Source: Hornefia porci
GTDB lineage: Bacteria > Bacillota > Clostridia > Peptostreptococcales > Anaerovoracaceae
Assembly: GCF_001940235.1 (NCBI RefSeq)
Contig: NZ_MJIE01000001.1
Location: forward strand, 806,001-870,000
Direction of reading: 5' to 3'
DNA length: 64,000 nt
The translations under genes were made by a program, and so were the position numbers. Below, in pieces: positions 1 to 9,310 of the stretch (positions are counted from its first letter, which is position 1; the number at the start of each line of letters is the position of its first letter). The notes under the pieces are model-generated. The model did no database searches. It had not been told where the DNA came from and saw only the letters and a list, made by a program, of their open reading frames with translations.

Positions 1-200
1 TTAAAACCCGCCCTCGACTCCAGCTTCCCGGTCCGCGATTTTTTTGACTTATGAAAAACACCGGCCACGATCAGACCGGTGATATAATCGATTGCCATGA
101 AAATCACGAGAGTAGTCATGGAGTCACTCCAGCCGCCGAAAAATTCAGCGACTATCCCGCCTGCAATTCCGCAGCAGACGGCAAATGTTTTATCTCCCAT
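1..200 (-). CDS. Phage holin, partial (cut by left window edge)
   Basis: Sixty-six codons are visible from ATG at 200, after a GGAGG box 5 bases upstream; the frame is still open at base 1, so the C-terminus lies outside the window. The protein has a small hydrophobic N-terminus, the segment FFGGW, then a membrane segment containing VIFMAIDYITG followed by a basic stretch and ESRAGF. This layout is that of the toxin-secretion/phage-lysis holin family, which normally runs to about 130-150 residues. It starts 9 bases after the fibre gene, where a lysis cassette is expected in such phages; the endolysin should be just left of the window. Function: timed membrane permeabilisation for release of endolysin. 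Confidence 0.8.
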   Translation of the reverse strand, partial: MGDKTFAVCCGIAGGIVAEFFGGWSDSMTTLVIFMAIDYITGLIVAGVFHKSKKSRTGKLESRAGF

Positions 201-209
201 GTCTTCCTC

Positions 210-1844
210 CTATGCGATTCGCTGCCATACATATACAGCCAGATATGGAGGCATGTTGTTGTGGTACCCCGTTCCTCCTGCTCCTTCAGTAGTCCCTTTG
301 TGTGTATGTTCTCCACCAGAGCCTGTATTCGTTACTGTTTTTATGCCATAATTCGAATCAATATATCCAAATTTACGACCGCTGCCAGATAAATTGCCAG
401 CCGTATCACCAGTCCAATCTCCGCCGGAATTGCCCAGAACATGGCCCAGGCTGTGTGTATGGGCTCCTTCTTTATCCGTGGTAAATGTGTGCTTATGATC
501 GGGAAGTTCTTCAGTGGTGAGTTGATGCTTCGCTTCACCGTCCATGCTCCCAGCAGAGTACGTTTTGCCAGCTGCAAGCAAAAACCTATCTTGTATTCTC
601 TCCCATTTTCCACCGAAGAGCGTTTCAGGCGATACGTTATTCGTAGACATGTAGATTGAGCCAATCGGATAGACCTTCTCCAAGATGTTAACACCTCCGC
701 TGTAGACGCCCCCTTCTGCGTATATTTCGCCTTTCCTTGTTACTCGGAAAGCGTTTTTATAATTTCCGCCGAGAGAACCGTTCCCAACTTCAAAAAGATC
801 TTCTTCTAAGTTCTCGTTAAACGCTCCAATGACGTGCTGATAGTCGTATTGTGCTTTAGTTCCCCAGCCTTCAGCATGCGAGCACATTCCAGTGGCTTTA
901 GTCCACCAACCTTCAGCATGGGACTCACTCCCGCTTGCAACGCATTCAATTCCATTCACAAAAGACATTCCGCCTTCTTTTGATTGTTCTCCTCTCGTTC
1001 CAAAAGTCATCGATTTTAAAAAGCGGCTATTTGCTGTAAAAGTAATGACGATGGTGGCACCGTCTGCCGGCGGAGAGTCAAAGACGACATGAGAGCTATC
1101 AACGGTTACAGAATCGGTTGGATATGCATCCCCATCAATTATTATGCCTTCAATTTCGACGATATACCAGTTTGTGGAGAATTCAACAGTTTTGCCATCT
1201 CCATAATGCGTACTCTCCAGTACTGCAACCCCTGCTTTGTCTCGCAAGTCTTTCACTTCAAAAAATGGGGTCTTCTCCTTGTCTATCAGTGAAAGTGATC
1301 GATAGTCCATCTCCTGATGTGCCTCGTCCGTCGCCCCGATGGTAGCGATAGAGTCCCCATCTTCGTCGACCCCAAAAAAAGCCATTTCCTTGCCATCCGA
1401 ATTCTCGACACTTAGCCCGTGAGCGTTAACCGTCGTTTGATAGCCGTCAGTCATGCCTTTTACGTGTGCGCCGCCATCGTCATGCCAAAAGTGGTTTTGT
1501 TGTTTGCCCACCACGTCCGCCGCGGCCTTGGCTGTGGATGCGGCACTGTCCGCCGTGGCCTTGGCTGTGTTGGCGGCAGTGTCGTCAGTCGGCGGTGCGG
1601 AGTCATTGCCCGTAATCCACGCTTTTCCGCCCGATATCCTCACGCGTACCGTGTCGCCTGCCGCGCAGTCGATGGATTTTGACACGGGTGTCTCGTCTAC
1701 CCCGCCCGGGATGTGTACCCATGCGGTCGATCCGTCTACGCGCACTACTGTGGCGGTAGTGTCGTATGGCTTCGTGCCGCTGTCTGCTGATGCAGCGACC
1801 GCGGTTTTTACGTCTTTAAGAATTTCTTTAAGTTCTTTATCCAA
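210..1844 (-). CDS. Phage tail fibre / receptor-binding protein with collar-type C-terminus
   Basis: 544 residues. The N-terminus (about 1-85) looks like a small beta domain, followed by an Ala/Thr-rich linker (about 90-112) with repeated TAKA-type units. The middle contains two SHAEG motifs, the repeat seen in trimeric fibre and adhesin heads. The C-terminal part starts with YPIGSIYMS and has FGGKWERI, LPDHKHTF and a Gly/His-rich end finishing in PPYLAVYVWQR, which is the phage tail-collar/fibre-tip pattern. It is the last structural gene before holin and overlaps the preceding hub-like gene by 8 bases. Inference: host recognition at the tail tip. The exact receptor cannot be told. Confidence 0.8.
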   Translation of the reverse strand: MDKELKEILKDVKTAVAASADSGTKPYDTTATVVRVDGSTAWVHIPGGVDETPVSKSIDCAAGDTVRVRISGGKAWITGNDSAPPTDDTAANTAKATADSAASTAKAAADVVGKQQNHFWHDDGGAHVKGMTDGYQTTVNAHGLSVENSDGKEMAFFGVDEDGDSIATIGATDEAHQEMDYRSLSLIDKEKTPFFEVKDLRDKAGVAVLESTHYGDGKTVEFSTNWYIVEIEGIIIDGDAYPTDSVTVDSSHVVFDSPPADGATIVITFTANSRFLKSMTFGTRGEQSKEGGMSFVNGIECVASGSESHAEGWWTKATGMCSHAEGWGTKAQYDYQHVIGAFNENLEEDLFEVGNGSLGGNYKNAFRVTRKGEIYAEGGVYSGGVNILEKVYPIGSIYMSTNNVSPETLFGGKWERIQDRFLLAAGKTYSAGSMDGEAKHQLTTEELPDHKHTFTTDKEGAHTHSLGHVLGNSGGDWTGDTAGNLSGSGRKFGYIDSNYGIKTVTNTGSGGEHTHKGTTEGAGGTGYHNNMPPYLAVYVWQRIA

Positions 1845-2844
1845 TTTTTACGGCCTCCTCTGCTGTTTTCCCTGCATGTCCAAGTGTTATACTTTGCGAT
1901 GTTATTCTATATCGACCTTTTATGTTCTGTTTCGGGTAGTTGATTTTCACGATGTCTCCGACCCCGACGTCCGGGACAAAGCGGCGATTGTATGAGATTT
2001 TCTCCGCCGTCGCCTGCGCCTCTTCAAGTGCACGCACTGCATACTCAGAAAGAGATTCTGTGCCATAAAGTGACACATCGTCCGCCTCCTGCCACACCTC
2101 CCGGCCCCGATTTTTCACGGAAAGCGGTGACGATCCGGAGTCATCCCGCGCGACCGCCACAGTGTCGTCAATTGTGGCGCGCATCACATTCGGCGCACTG
2201 AGCCAGTCGCGGGAAACGCTCACCGAAGTTTCGATCACATCAAATGTTGACGCATCAAATATCGCTGCGACCTTCTCCGGATTCGGCTCGATGAGTATCT
2301 GTCCGGCTCCGGTCAGCCGGATGCGCCATCCCATCGCGCTGACCACTTTTTCAGCCATAGACAGCTCTGTCTCGCTGTCTTCGGCCACGATGGCCGACTG
2401 CAATGTCGGCGCGTCCTTCGCAATCTCGATCGGCGCGTATCCCTTCAGGAGATTCCGAGCGATGATGCCGCCAGACAGCCCGGCCGGTGCGTACCATCCA
2501 CGCTGTAGAAGTACATCCTGCGCGGGTTTCAGTACGCTGTAAAGATCCGCGCTGTAAGTCGGTGATCCGTGATCATACTTCACTTCCGGCGCGCCAGTCA
2601 GTCCGGTGAAAAGTGCGACCCGCTCCGGTTCGGATCCGCTCTGTCTGGCATCGAGATACACACGAAGCCAGACTTCCCGGTCGGTTGGCAGCTCCGGAGC
2701 TTCCAAACTCATCGACGCCAGAAGGCCGTCGCTGCTTAAGTCAATGTCGCCGGATATGATTTCTATTTTCTCCACGTCGCGCCAGCTTTTCGGGTCGATC
2801 CGGTAGAGCTGATAGCGTGCGCTGTAGCCTTTACTCCAATCCAT
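1837..2844 (-). CDS. Phage baseplate / tail hub-like protein
   Basis: 335 residues. No signal peptide or membrane segment. The N-terminal part (WSKGYSARYQLYRI, then alternating strands) and the C-terminal part ending in VGDIVKINYP and a short strand-rich tail resemble gp27-like hub / late-control-D type proteins that form the central ring below the tail tube. The call rests mainly on position: it lies between the large FN3-type tail protein and the fibre, and starts directly after the upstream gene's stop codon. A tail-associated lysin or protease domain is not visible. Alternative: a Dit-like distal tail protein. Confidence 0.55.
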   Translation of the reverse strand: MDWSKGYSARYQLYRIDPKSWRDVEKIEIISGDIDLSSDGLLASMSLEAPELPTDREVWLRVYLDARQSGSEPERVALFTGLTGAPEVKYDHGSPTYSADLYSVLKPAQDVLLQRGWYAPAGLSGGIIARNLLKGYAPIEIAKDAPTLQSAIVAEDSETELSMAEKVVSAMGWRIRLTGAGQILIEPNPEKVAAIFDASTFDVIETSVSVSRDWLSAPNVMRATIDDTVAVARDDSGSSPLSVKNRGREVWQEADDVSLYGTESLSEYAVRALEEAQATAEKISYNRRFVPDVGVGDIVKINYPKQNIKGRYRITSQSITLGHAGKTAEEAVKIG

Positions 2845-5800
2845 CTACTTCGCTCCTTCCGCTTCCTGCCACTCTTCCAGCGTCATCGCCTCGGTGCCCT
2901 CCGGATCGATACGGATGATCGACAGCGTGACCGCCAGTTTCTTGGATCGCTGCTCCCTCTTTTCCTGCACATCCACATTTCCGGAGAAACTGCTGCCATC
3001 TGATGTTCGGATATGACATATTCCTGCGTATGCCGCAAGGTCTCTGAGCTTTTCGACGTTTTCGTCGCCAGCGTCTAAGATCAGATCCGCGTCGATGCTT
3101 AAAGTCCGCCCGACCGCGGGGTTCCAGTCGCCCTGCACCGCGCCGCCGAGGTACTGCGTGCTCTCAAAGTCCTTGTCAAAGGTATTATCCAGGGAAATGT
3201 CGTACGGTATCCTCACCCGCTCGCCGGCATCGAAGTCGATGATGATCGCCGCATCGTCCAGATAGTCCGCGTCATCCGCGGTAGTGTCGTACCATGCGGG
3301 CACATCATCCGCCGTGATACATCCGGATGCCGTACGCGTCACGATCCTGTGCCCGCCTTCCGGGCCGAGTGCCGGATACGGGTCGACGTAAGACGATCCA
3401 AAGGCCGCGCCCTGATAGATCAGCTGTGGCTTGTCGATGCTCAAGCGATAGATATCGCACACATCATCATCTGCCGCGTCGGTCGGTGCGGTCGGTGTGA
3501 TCGTCACCGCCAAGCGGCCGTCATCCGCTGCCACGGTCGCGCCCGGGATGCCCGCCTTGTGCGACCAGTGCACCTCAAATGCTTGCGACGCCTCCGCGGT
3601 CTGCCCGTAGTCGTCAGTCACTGTTGCGGTCAGTGTGTACTTTGCGCCATCATCCAAAGATCCCAGAAGGTCATCATATACCACGGTAAAGGTGCCTGCC
3701 CCGTGGATCATGGCAAGGTAGATCGTCTCGCCATCAAAGCCGTCGAGCGTCGATTCGTCCGGCCGCGCGCCGCGGAAGCTCTCCGCGCGCTCGATCGCCA
3801 GCGTAGTCTCGCCGGCATTTCCGGCCCCGGTCACCGTCACGGAAAGCGGCAAAGCCTCCAGCGCAGTCACCGTGTGGGACTCTGTCTTTGCGTCATCATC
3901 GTACACAGTGTATCCGTATGTCAGCGATGTCGCCGAGATCGTACACGATGCAGCGGGCGTGACTGTAATCGCGACCACTGGCGCCCATCCGGAAGTCATG
4001 CCGGATGCGGATGTCAGCCGAACAGACAGGTAGTGCGTCGTCCCATCCGCCCACTCCGGCGAGAAGATCAGTTGTTGTTCCGTGTCAGTCGCTGCGATCA
4101 ATGCGGATGGCGTGACGCCGTCCGAAGAGACCGTCATCTCCCAGATTTCCGCATGCGCCTGACTGGTGCCATCTCCGGAAGCGTACGCCCATCCGGCTGT
4201 GACCGTCTGGCCGACCGTGATTGTCGTCCGGGACAGCGTCAGAGCCGGAGTCGTCGGCGCGGAAGACAGGTTGACCGTCGCCGCGTCCGTGATCTCTGAC
4301 CACTCGCCGCTCGAAGTGTCTGACGTCATGAAGCGTACCCGAAAATACCAGGTCACACCTGCAGTTAACCCGATGATGTTCCACTCCGGTGCGTGCAGCT
4401 TGCTGACCGTCACGCTGGAAGGCTCCTCGTTCGACTCCCAAGCGTCCTTCGTCTGCGCCCACGAGATTACTGCGGACACCGCGCCGGAGTATGACCAATG
4501 CCACGTGACCAGCGCGCTGTCGGATCCGGTCGCGGTTGCGGCTACATCCTTCGGCACGCTCGCCGGGGCTGTGCCCCATGTGATCGCCGACGCAAGTGAC
4601 GCAGAAACCGTGTAATCCGGATTTCCTGCAGCGGTCGTGCCCGCGGTGAGCGTCCCCACGATATTCTGCACGCCGAAGACGTCGCTCGATGCCAGTGCGT
4701 CGACCTTAAAAGATGTCGCGGTGTCGGACTTTGCCGATCCAAGGCAGCGCATCGGTGCGCCCGCTGGCTGGTACCAAACGATTGTCTGCGCATCCGGCAC
4801 TTCGGAAGTCGTGGTCGCCGTGATGCTCACCGAGTTGTTGCTCGTGTCGGTTGATGCATCCGATATTGTCGGCGCTTTCAGCGTGCCGTAGCTGCCGCCG
4901 ACTGCTACCGCGTACGGGCTGCCCGTCGTCGTGCCCTTGTCGTGCGCAGTTGTGATGCGCACAAAAAGCATCTGATCTTCTTTAAGTGTCTCCGTGGTGT
5001 TGAACTGCACCGATCGCATCGTCGGTCCGACGGTGAGTTCCGCGGAAGTCCAAGACGCCCCGGAAGGTACGGACATCCCGGCCCCTGGAGTCGCGAAGGT
5101 GTACTCCGGTGTGACGCTATCGATCGGATACAGCGCAAGGTCTTCCATGACATCGAAGTTCAGCGTGATCCGATAGCCTCCGTCGGACACTTCCACCAGC
5201 GCATCTGACACATCACATCGCGCCGGAAGCGCGTATATATGCTGGGCCTCCGAAAATGCAGATTCACCTGCCATGCCGCGAGCCCTTATTCGAAACCATC
5301 TGGAATAGGATGATCCGCTCGGATACGTCTCTTCGTTTGTCAGTGATCCGGATGCGCTCTGCCCGGCAACCTCCGCGCCCCACCGCGGCCCCTCTGCAGT
5401 CGGGCCAAATGCCGTCTGGTAGACCGTGTCCGTGAATGGGCAAAGGCTCGATGAAGATGTGTCAAGATTCCAGCTGAAGGTACCCTTATTGGAGAGTGTT
5501 TCATCCAACTCGAAGGTGATCGCCGGAGCTGATGGCGGCCGAAGCGTGATTTCTTTATACGCCCAGTTCGACCAAGTGTCATGGTCCTTCTTTTTTCCGG
5601 ATCCGCTGTCCGCATTTCCACGTACTCTGAACTTCACTTTCGAAAGCTTTTTCGTTTTCCCGGCGGTTGGAAAGTAATCGGCTGCTTTGATCGCCGTTCC
5701 CGTATTCACCGTGGTTGCGGTCGCGCTCACCTTTAATGCCTTGTACTTCCCGCTGTTCAGGCTGTATGCGACCTGCTGGCCATCCTTATAGGCCTCTCCC

Positions 5801-5892
5801 TTTGACCACTTAAATGTGTATTTATTCTCTGATCGTGAAATTGTTAAACCGTATGGGATTTTTGACTTTGTTTTCTTTGCTTTTTTCGCCAT
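2845..5892 (-). CDS. Large phage tail protein with tandem Ig/FN3-like domains
   Basis: 1015 residues, very rich in Thr, Ser, Ala and Asp. After a basic N-terminus (MAKKAKKTKSK) it consists of repeated beta-sandwich modules, several with the FN3-like pattern of W, Y and a WYFRVR type core (for example around residue 520), so it is probably an elongated tail-tip protein. The last ~130 residues (from about IIIDFDAGERVRIPYD) form a different module resembling a distal tail (Dit) type domain. It follows the tape measure gene directly (stop 5893/start 5892). Inference: tail tip and adsorption apparatus; possible carbohydrate adhesion through the Ig-like domains. Confidence 0.7.
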   Translation of the reverse strand: MAKKAKKTKSKIPYGLTISRSENKYTFKWSKGEAYKDGQQVAYSLNSGKYKALKVSATATTVNTGTAIKAADYFPTAGKTKKLSKVKFRVRGNADSGSGKKKDHDTWSNWAYKEITLRPPSAPAITFELDETLSNKGTFSWNLDTSSSSLCPFTDTVYQTAFGPTAEGPRWGAEVAGQSASGSLTNEETYPSGSSYSRWFRIRARGMAGESAFSEAQHIYALPARCDVSDALVEVSDGGYRITLNFDVMEDLALYPIDSVTPEYTFATPGAGMSVPSGASWTSAELTVGPTMRSVQFNTTETLKEDQMLFVRITTAHDKGTTTGSPYAVAVGGSYGTLKAPTISDASTDTSNNSVSITATTTSEVPDAQTIVWYQPAGAPMRCLGSAKSDTATSFKVDALASSDVFGVQNIVGTLTAGTTAAGNPDYTVSASLASAITWGTAPASVPKDVAATATGSDSALVTWHWSYSGAVSAVISWAQTKDAWESNEEPSSVTVSKLHAPEWNIIGLTAGVTWYFRVRFMTSDTSSGEWSEITDAATVNLSSAPTTPALTLSRTTITVGQTVTAGWAYASGDGTSQAHAEIWEMTVSSDGVTPSALIAATDTEQQLIFSPEWADGTTHYLSVRLTSASGMTSGWAPVVAITVTPAASCTISATSLTYGYTVYDDDAKTESHTVTALEALPLSVTVTGAGNAGETTLAIERAESFRGARPDESTLDGFDGETIYLAMIHGAGTFTVVYDDLLGSLDDGAKYTLTATVTDDYGQTAEASQAFEVHWSHKAGIPGATVAADDGRLAVTITPTAPTDAADDDVCDIYRLSIDKPQLIYQGAAFGSSYVDPYPALGPEGGHRIVTRTASGCITADDVPAWYDTTADDADYLDDAAIIIDFDAGERVRIPYDISLDNTFDKDFESTQYLGGAVQGDWNPAVGRTLSIDADLILDAGDENVEKLRDLAAYAGICHIRTSDGSSFSGNVDVQEKREQRSKKLAVTLSIIRIDPEGTEAMTLEEWQEAEGAK

Positions 5893-8070
5893 CTACCCCT
5901 CCATCATGCTGAGCCTCTTCAGCTCTTTCGCCGCGCGTCTCGCGAATTTCTCCGGATTTTCCGTCCCGGACACGTTGAAAGTTACGTTGTATACAATCGG
6001 CTGCTTTTTTCCTCCGTCGCCGATATACTCTTTCAGTTTGTCAATCGGCACAACCGCTTCCGGCCCGGCTTCTCCGACGCCAATCACTGAAGGGCTGTCA
6101 AAAATTCCGCCCTTGGCGTACCAAGACACGTCCACGCCCGCCGGGATCGTAAAGCTGTGCTTTCCCACCTTTTTCGTCATGGTCTTCAGGCTGAAATGCG
6201 GTGTGTCAATATGTGGAAACTTGATGTGCATCCTGCGGAAAGCCGACTCGATCCGGCTAACCCCACTCTTTACGGTTTTCGCTGCGGCACTCATCTTACT
6301 GGATGCCGCTGAGTGGAAGTTTCCGAATCGATCCTTTGCTATCCTCACCATGCTACTGAGTTTGCCTCTGGTCAGGATGTCAATTGAATTGTAATACCGA
6401 TTGAATATCGATTTCACACCAACCATTGCTGCAGAAGCCGCTCCTTTAATGCCTCCACCGTGGATCTTGTACGCGTTTTTCATCGCCCTGAGTGTTGATT
6501 CCGTGTTCAACTTCATTGATGAGCCTGTCGCTGCCACCGTACTCTTGATTCCGCCCCAGATCTTCCCGGTTGTCGTCTTCACGCCGCTCCATCCGGCTGA
6601 TACAACTTTCTTAACTTTGTTTACACCGTTCGAAGCAGATGACTTGATGCCGCTCCAATTCGCCGAAAAGTCCTTCTTAATTCCGTTCCAAGCATCGCTG
6701 AAGCTCTTTTTCATGCCGTTCCAAGCATCGCCAATGCCTTTTATGATGCCCTTAACACCGCCAAGCTTTTGAAACAGTGCGTACAATCCGATTCCTGCAG
6801 CCACAATTGCCGCGATGATTCCGATCGCCGCCGCACCTCCCGCAAGCAGCGGAGCACCAACGGTGAAAAGCATCCCGAAACCCGCAACAATTCCTCCGAT
6901 CAGCACGAGAAGCGGCCCACCAATCGCGAGGATTCCCGTGATTGCAACGGCGATCTTTGCGATAATCGGATGTTCTCCCATGAAGTCGATCCCTTTTTGC
7001 ACCGCCGGCAAGATGTTTGCGCTGATCCACTTTGCCACATCTCCGAGCACCGGAATCAGCTGTGCGCCAAGTTCCTCTTTCAGGTCTCCGATGGTGTTTT
7101 TAGCCTGCTGAATCTTTCCGCCGTCTGTCTCTGCGAACTTTTTGTTCATTTCTCCGACGTTCTCCGTGATTACTTTAGAAAGCATCGCGGCTTTTTCTGA
7201 TTCTGTGCCATATTTCAACACTTCGGCCTGCGCATCGCTGAAGGAAATGCCTACCCTCTTCAGCGCACCGGTATTTCCCATCATGGCCTTGCCCATCAAG
7301 TTCGCGATGTTCGTTGCGTCCTGCTGCGTTCCATTCAAGCCTTTTTGCTGTACCAAAAGATTGTCCATCGCAGGAAGAAGTTTATTCACAGTTGCCGGCG
7401 TTTTCGCGAAAGTCGCGAGCTGCTGAGCGCCGGCAAGTGTTACTTCATCTCCGACGACGCCGACCTTCTGCAACTTCGACGCATAAGCCATTGTGCTTTT
7501 CGAAGCTGCCTCGTTCGCGCCCATACGCTTGTGGTAGATTTCGGTCAGTTTTTCTTCGGCTTGCGACTGTGCTTCCGACGCTTCCACCAGTTTCTTGCCG
7601 GCGGCCACCGCTGCGACGCCCGCAATCGTCATGCCTGCGCCAACCTGCGCGACGCCCTGACCTATGCCTTTCATCTTCGCGCCTACGTCTTTGAAGCCTG
7701 CGGTTTTGACAGACACGCTGGTCTGCTTTAATTCCCGGTTGTAGTTTTTGAGAAGTTCAGTTTCTTTCTGCGTCTGCAGCTGCAAAGCCCTGAAATCTTT
7801 GTTTGTTTCATCAACCCCGCTGTCCTTCAATTTTGACAGTGCTGCCTGATGCGCTTTCAGCTCAGTGGTTGTCGCGCTGATTTTTTCTTTGAGTAGTTCT
7901 TCTTTCTGCCTCAAAAGATCGACATTCGTCGGCTGGAACTTCAGTTCCTTCTGGACGTTTCGAAGTTCTGACGACAGCGACCGCGATTCCTTTTCCGCAG
8001 TCTTCAGGGATTGCGAAAGATTCGAAGTGTCTCCCAGCAGTTTAATTGTAATTCCTTTTACATTTGCCAT
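5893..8070 (-). CDS. Phage tail tape measure protein
   Basis: 725 residues. The first ~120 residues are highly charged coiled coil (SLKTAEKESRSLSSELRNVQ). A Gly/Ala-rich segment and hydrophobic stretches (about 370-430, with IAVAITGILAIGG and AIGIIAAIVAAGIG) follow, then WNGIKKDFSANW-type repeats in which W recurs at regular spacing, as in many tape measure proteins. The C-terminus has KGGIFDSPSVIGVGEAGPEAV, a signature seen at the end of Firmicutes phage tape measures. It is placed right after the tail chaperone pair, as expected. Role: sets tail length and is ejected during DNA entry. Confidence 0.93.
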   Translation of the reverse strand: MANVKGITIKLLGDTSNLSQSLKTAEKESRSLSSELRNVQKELKFQPTNVDLLRQKEELLKEKISATTTELKAHQAALSKLKDSGVDETNKDFRALQLQTQKETELLKNYNRELKQTSVSVKTAGFKDVGAKMKGIGQGVAQVGAGMTIAGVAAVAAGKKLVEASEAQSQAEEKLTEIYHKRMGANEAASKSTMAYASKLQKVGVVGDEVTLAGAQQLATFAKTPATVNKLLPAMDNLLVQQKGLNGTQQDATNIANLMGKAMMGNTGALKRVGISFSDAQAEVLKYGTESEKAAMLSKVITENVGEMNKKFAETDGGKIQQAKNTIGDLKEELGAQLIPVLGDVAKWISANILPAVQKGIDFMGEHPIIAKIAVAITGILAIGGPLLVLIGGIVAGFGMLFTVGAPLLAGGAAAIGIIAAIVAAGIGLYALFQKLGGVKGIIKGIGDAWNGMKKSFSDAWNGIKKDFSANWSGIKSSASNGVNKVKKVVSAGWSGVKTTTGKIWGGIKSTVAATGSSMKLNTESTLRAMKNAYKIHGGGIKGAASAAMVGVKSIFNRYYNSIDILTRGKLSSMVRIAKDRFGNFHSAASSKMSAAAKTVKSGVSRIESAFRRMHIKFPHIDTPHFSLKTMTKKVGKHSFTIPAGVDVSWYAKGGIFDSPSVIGVGEAGPEAVVPIDKLKEYIGDGGKKQPIVYNVTFNVSGTENPEKFARRAAKELKRLSMMEG

Positions 8071-8073
8071 GCT

Positions 8074-8316
8074 TTATCGTCCTCCCAATCTGTCCCAATC
8101 CGCCTGTGTTGCGCGCCTCCTGTGCGGCCTCTCGCTTTCTTTTTCTGCAGCTTCCTGCCTTCTGTTCCATGCAATCACATAATCCACGATTGCTCCAGGC
8201 GTCATTTTCAGTGCCGCGTCTATGCTCAGCCCCCGCTCGGATGCTGCTATCAATATGTCCTCAATTCTCAGGCTTCCGGATTGATGCTCTGAAACATCTC
8301 CAGAAGCCTCTGCCGG
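8074..8316 (-). CDS. -1 frameshift extension giving the long tail chaperone (gpGT analogue)
   Basis: Reading from base 8316 in the -1 frame after the heptamer adds 80 residues (PAEASGDVSE... ending DWDRLGGR) to the first 126 codons of the gpG-like gene, for a 206-residue fusion. The extension is helical and strongly basic near its end (RPHRRR), unlike the acidic first part. The open frame formally continues upstream to an ATG at 8397 but that start has no ribosome binding site and lies inside the gpG-like gene, so independent translation is unlikely. It stops 4 bases before the tape measure start. Confidence 0.85.
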   Translation of the reverse strand, partial: PAEASGDVSEHQSGSLRIEDILIAASERGLSIDAALKMTPGAIVDYVIAWNRRQEAAEKESERPHRRRATQADWDRLGGR

Positions 8317-8693
8317 TTTTTTTCCGACACGAAAGAAGTCAGGATCGGCTCCAACATGCCTGGAAGGATGATATCCAGCGGGAAGCTGTCCATCCACTTG
8401 AAGAAAGATTCCGGCGCACCGACATCATTCGCATTTCGTGCAAGCGCCCACAAGATTTGCGGCACGGTTGATGCCTCAATCATGTAAGCGCTCGTGTTTT
8501 CCGAAAGCCCTTTAAAGTCAATCTCGCCATCCGCGTTTACTAAATCAATCAGCGTGTCAATCAGCGGGATCAAATCTTGCATGATATCATGTCCAAATTG
8601 GTTTTTGTAAATCATCAGCCAGTTCACTGATGTGTCGATTTCGACCGAATGGTCGTCGCTTATCTTTATTGTTGTTATCATTTGTCCCTCCAA
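8268..8693 (-). CDS. Tail assembly chaperone, short form (gpG analogue)
   Basis: 141 residues, acidic and mostly helical, with no recognised enzymatic motif. It lies between the major tail protein and the tape measure gene, the invariant position of gpG-type chaperones. The reading frame contains the slippery heptamer A AAA AAC at codons 124-126, so a fraction of ribosomes should shift to the -1 frame and make the longer gpGT form (see the separate entry). A role in holding the tape measure protein for tube assembly is inferred from synteny and from the frameshift signal. Confidence 0.85.
   Translation of the reverse strand: MEGQMITTIKISDDHSVEIDTSVNWLMIYKNQFGHDIMQDLIPLIDTLIDLVNADGEIDFKGLSENTSAYMIEASTVPQILWALARNANDVGAPESFFKWMDSFPLDIILPGMLEPILTSFVSEKNRQRLLEMFQSINPEA
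8271..8322 (-). promoter_or_regulatory. Programmed -1 ribosomal frameshift signal
   Basis: On the minus strand the in-frame sequence GAA AAA AAC contains the classical slippery heptamer A AAA AAC (8322 down to 8316). After a 7-base spacer comes a 9-bp stem, GGCTTCTGG (8308-8300) pairing with CCGGAAGCC (8279-8271) with one G.U pair and a 20-base loop. The stem ends immediately before the zero-frame TGA. Heptamer, spacer and hairpin all match known -1 signals of phage tail chaperones. Confidence 0.9.
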
Positions 8694-8720
8694 AAGATTT
8701 TCTTTTGCCGCGCCTCATGG

Positions 8721-9299
8721 TCATCCCAGTTTTGGCGCAGTTGGTGCAGTGAAAAGCGTATCGTACCCTGTGTCGCCTGGATGATATGTTGCATGTCGAA
8801 TTCCAGTTACAGTATCTCCCGTACAGCTTATCGGCGTCGTCTCAGTCTTCACTTCTGTGCTGCCTTCTTTTGTCGCATACTCCCGCTTGATCGGTCCACA
8901 TGTGCAGTTATACCAAATGTGCCTGGATTTCTGAGCATCTCCGTCTGATTCCATGATCAGACAGAAGGCTGGCCTTGAAGGATTCTTAACGGTTGCCAAG
9001 GCGCCGTCTGATGTTTTAACATATCCACCGAAGGTTGTCTTCCACTCATCCGTAAAATGAGCAACTTCCAGATCTCCTGATTCCAGTCCGTCTGTTATTG
9101 CTGAAAAATATGCGCCATCGTCGGCATAGAAATCGTCCGTTGAGCTGTCTGTTTCCGGCGAGAAGTTCACCGCTCCCGGAACATGTATCGGCGTTCCGAT
9201 CGTAACTGGAGATTCGCTATTGCTCGGATCGTATGTGTATTTTGCAAAATGAAGATTCTTGAACCCAAACTCAACACGGTTTTTGTCTGAACTTGCCAT
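8721..9299 (-). CDS. Phage major tail (tube) protein
   Basis: 192 residues, rich in beta strands, with no membrane segment. The N-terminus (MASSDKNRVEFGFKNLHFAKY) and the pattern of IHVPGAVNFSPE and DFYADDGAYF match the phi13-type major tail protein family, where a Phe/Tyr-rich 'ADD' segment follows the first strands. It stands directly before the chaperone pair and after the neck genes. Forms the tail tube by stacked hexamers. The start is preceded by a GGAGG box. Confidence 0.88.
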   Translation of the reverse strand: MASSDKNRVEFGFKNLHFAKYTYDPSNSESPVTIGTPIHVPGAVNFSPETDSSTDDFYADDGAYFSAITDGLESGDLEVAHFTDEWKTTFGGYVKTSDGALATVKNPSRPAFCLIMESDGDAQKSRHIWYNCTCGPIKREYATKEGSTEVKTETTPISCTGDTVTGIRHATYHPGDTGYDTLFTAPTAPKLG

Positions 9300-9310
9300 T
9301 TTTGTCCTCC

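Noticed and set aside
3349..4299. 316-codon plus-strand ORF within the FN3 tail gene
   Set aside because: Arg/Cys-rich composition typical of an antisense shadow of a GC-rich gene; no ribosome site.
8074..8397. Independent gene starting at 8397
   Set aside because: No ribosome binding site; the -1 frameshift signal explains the frame fully.
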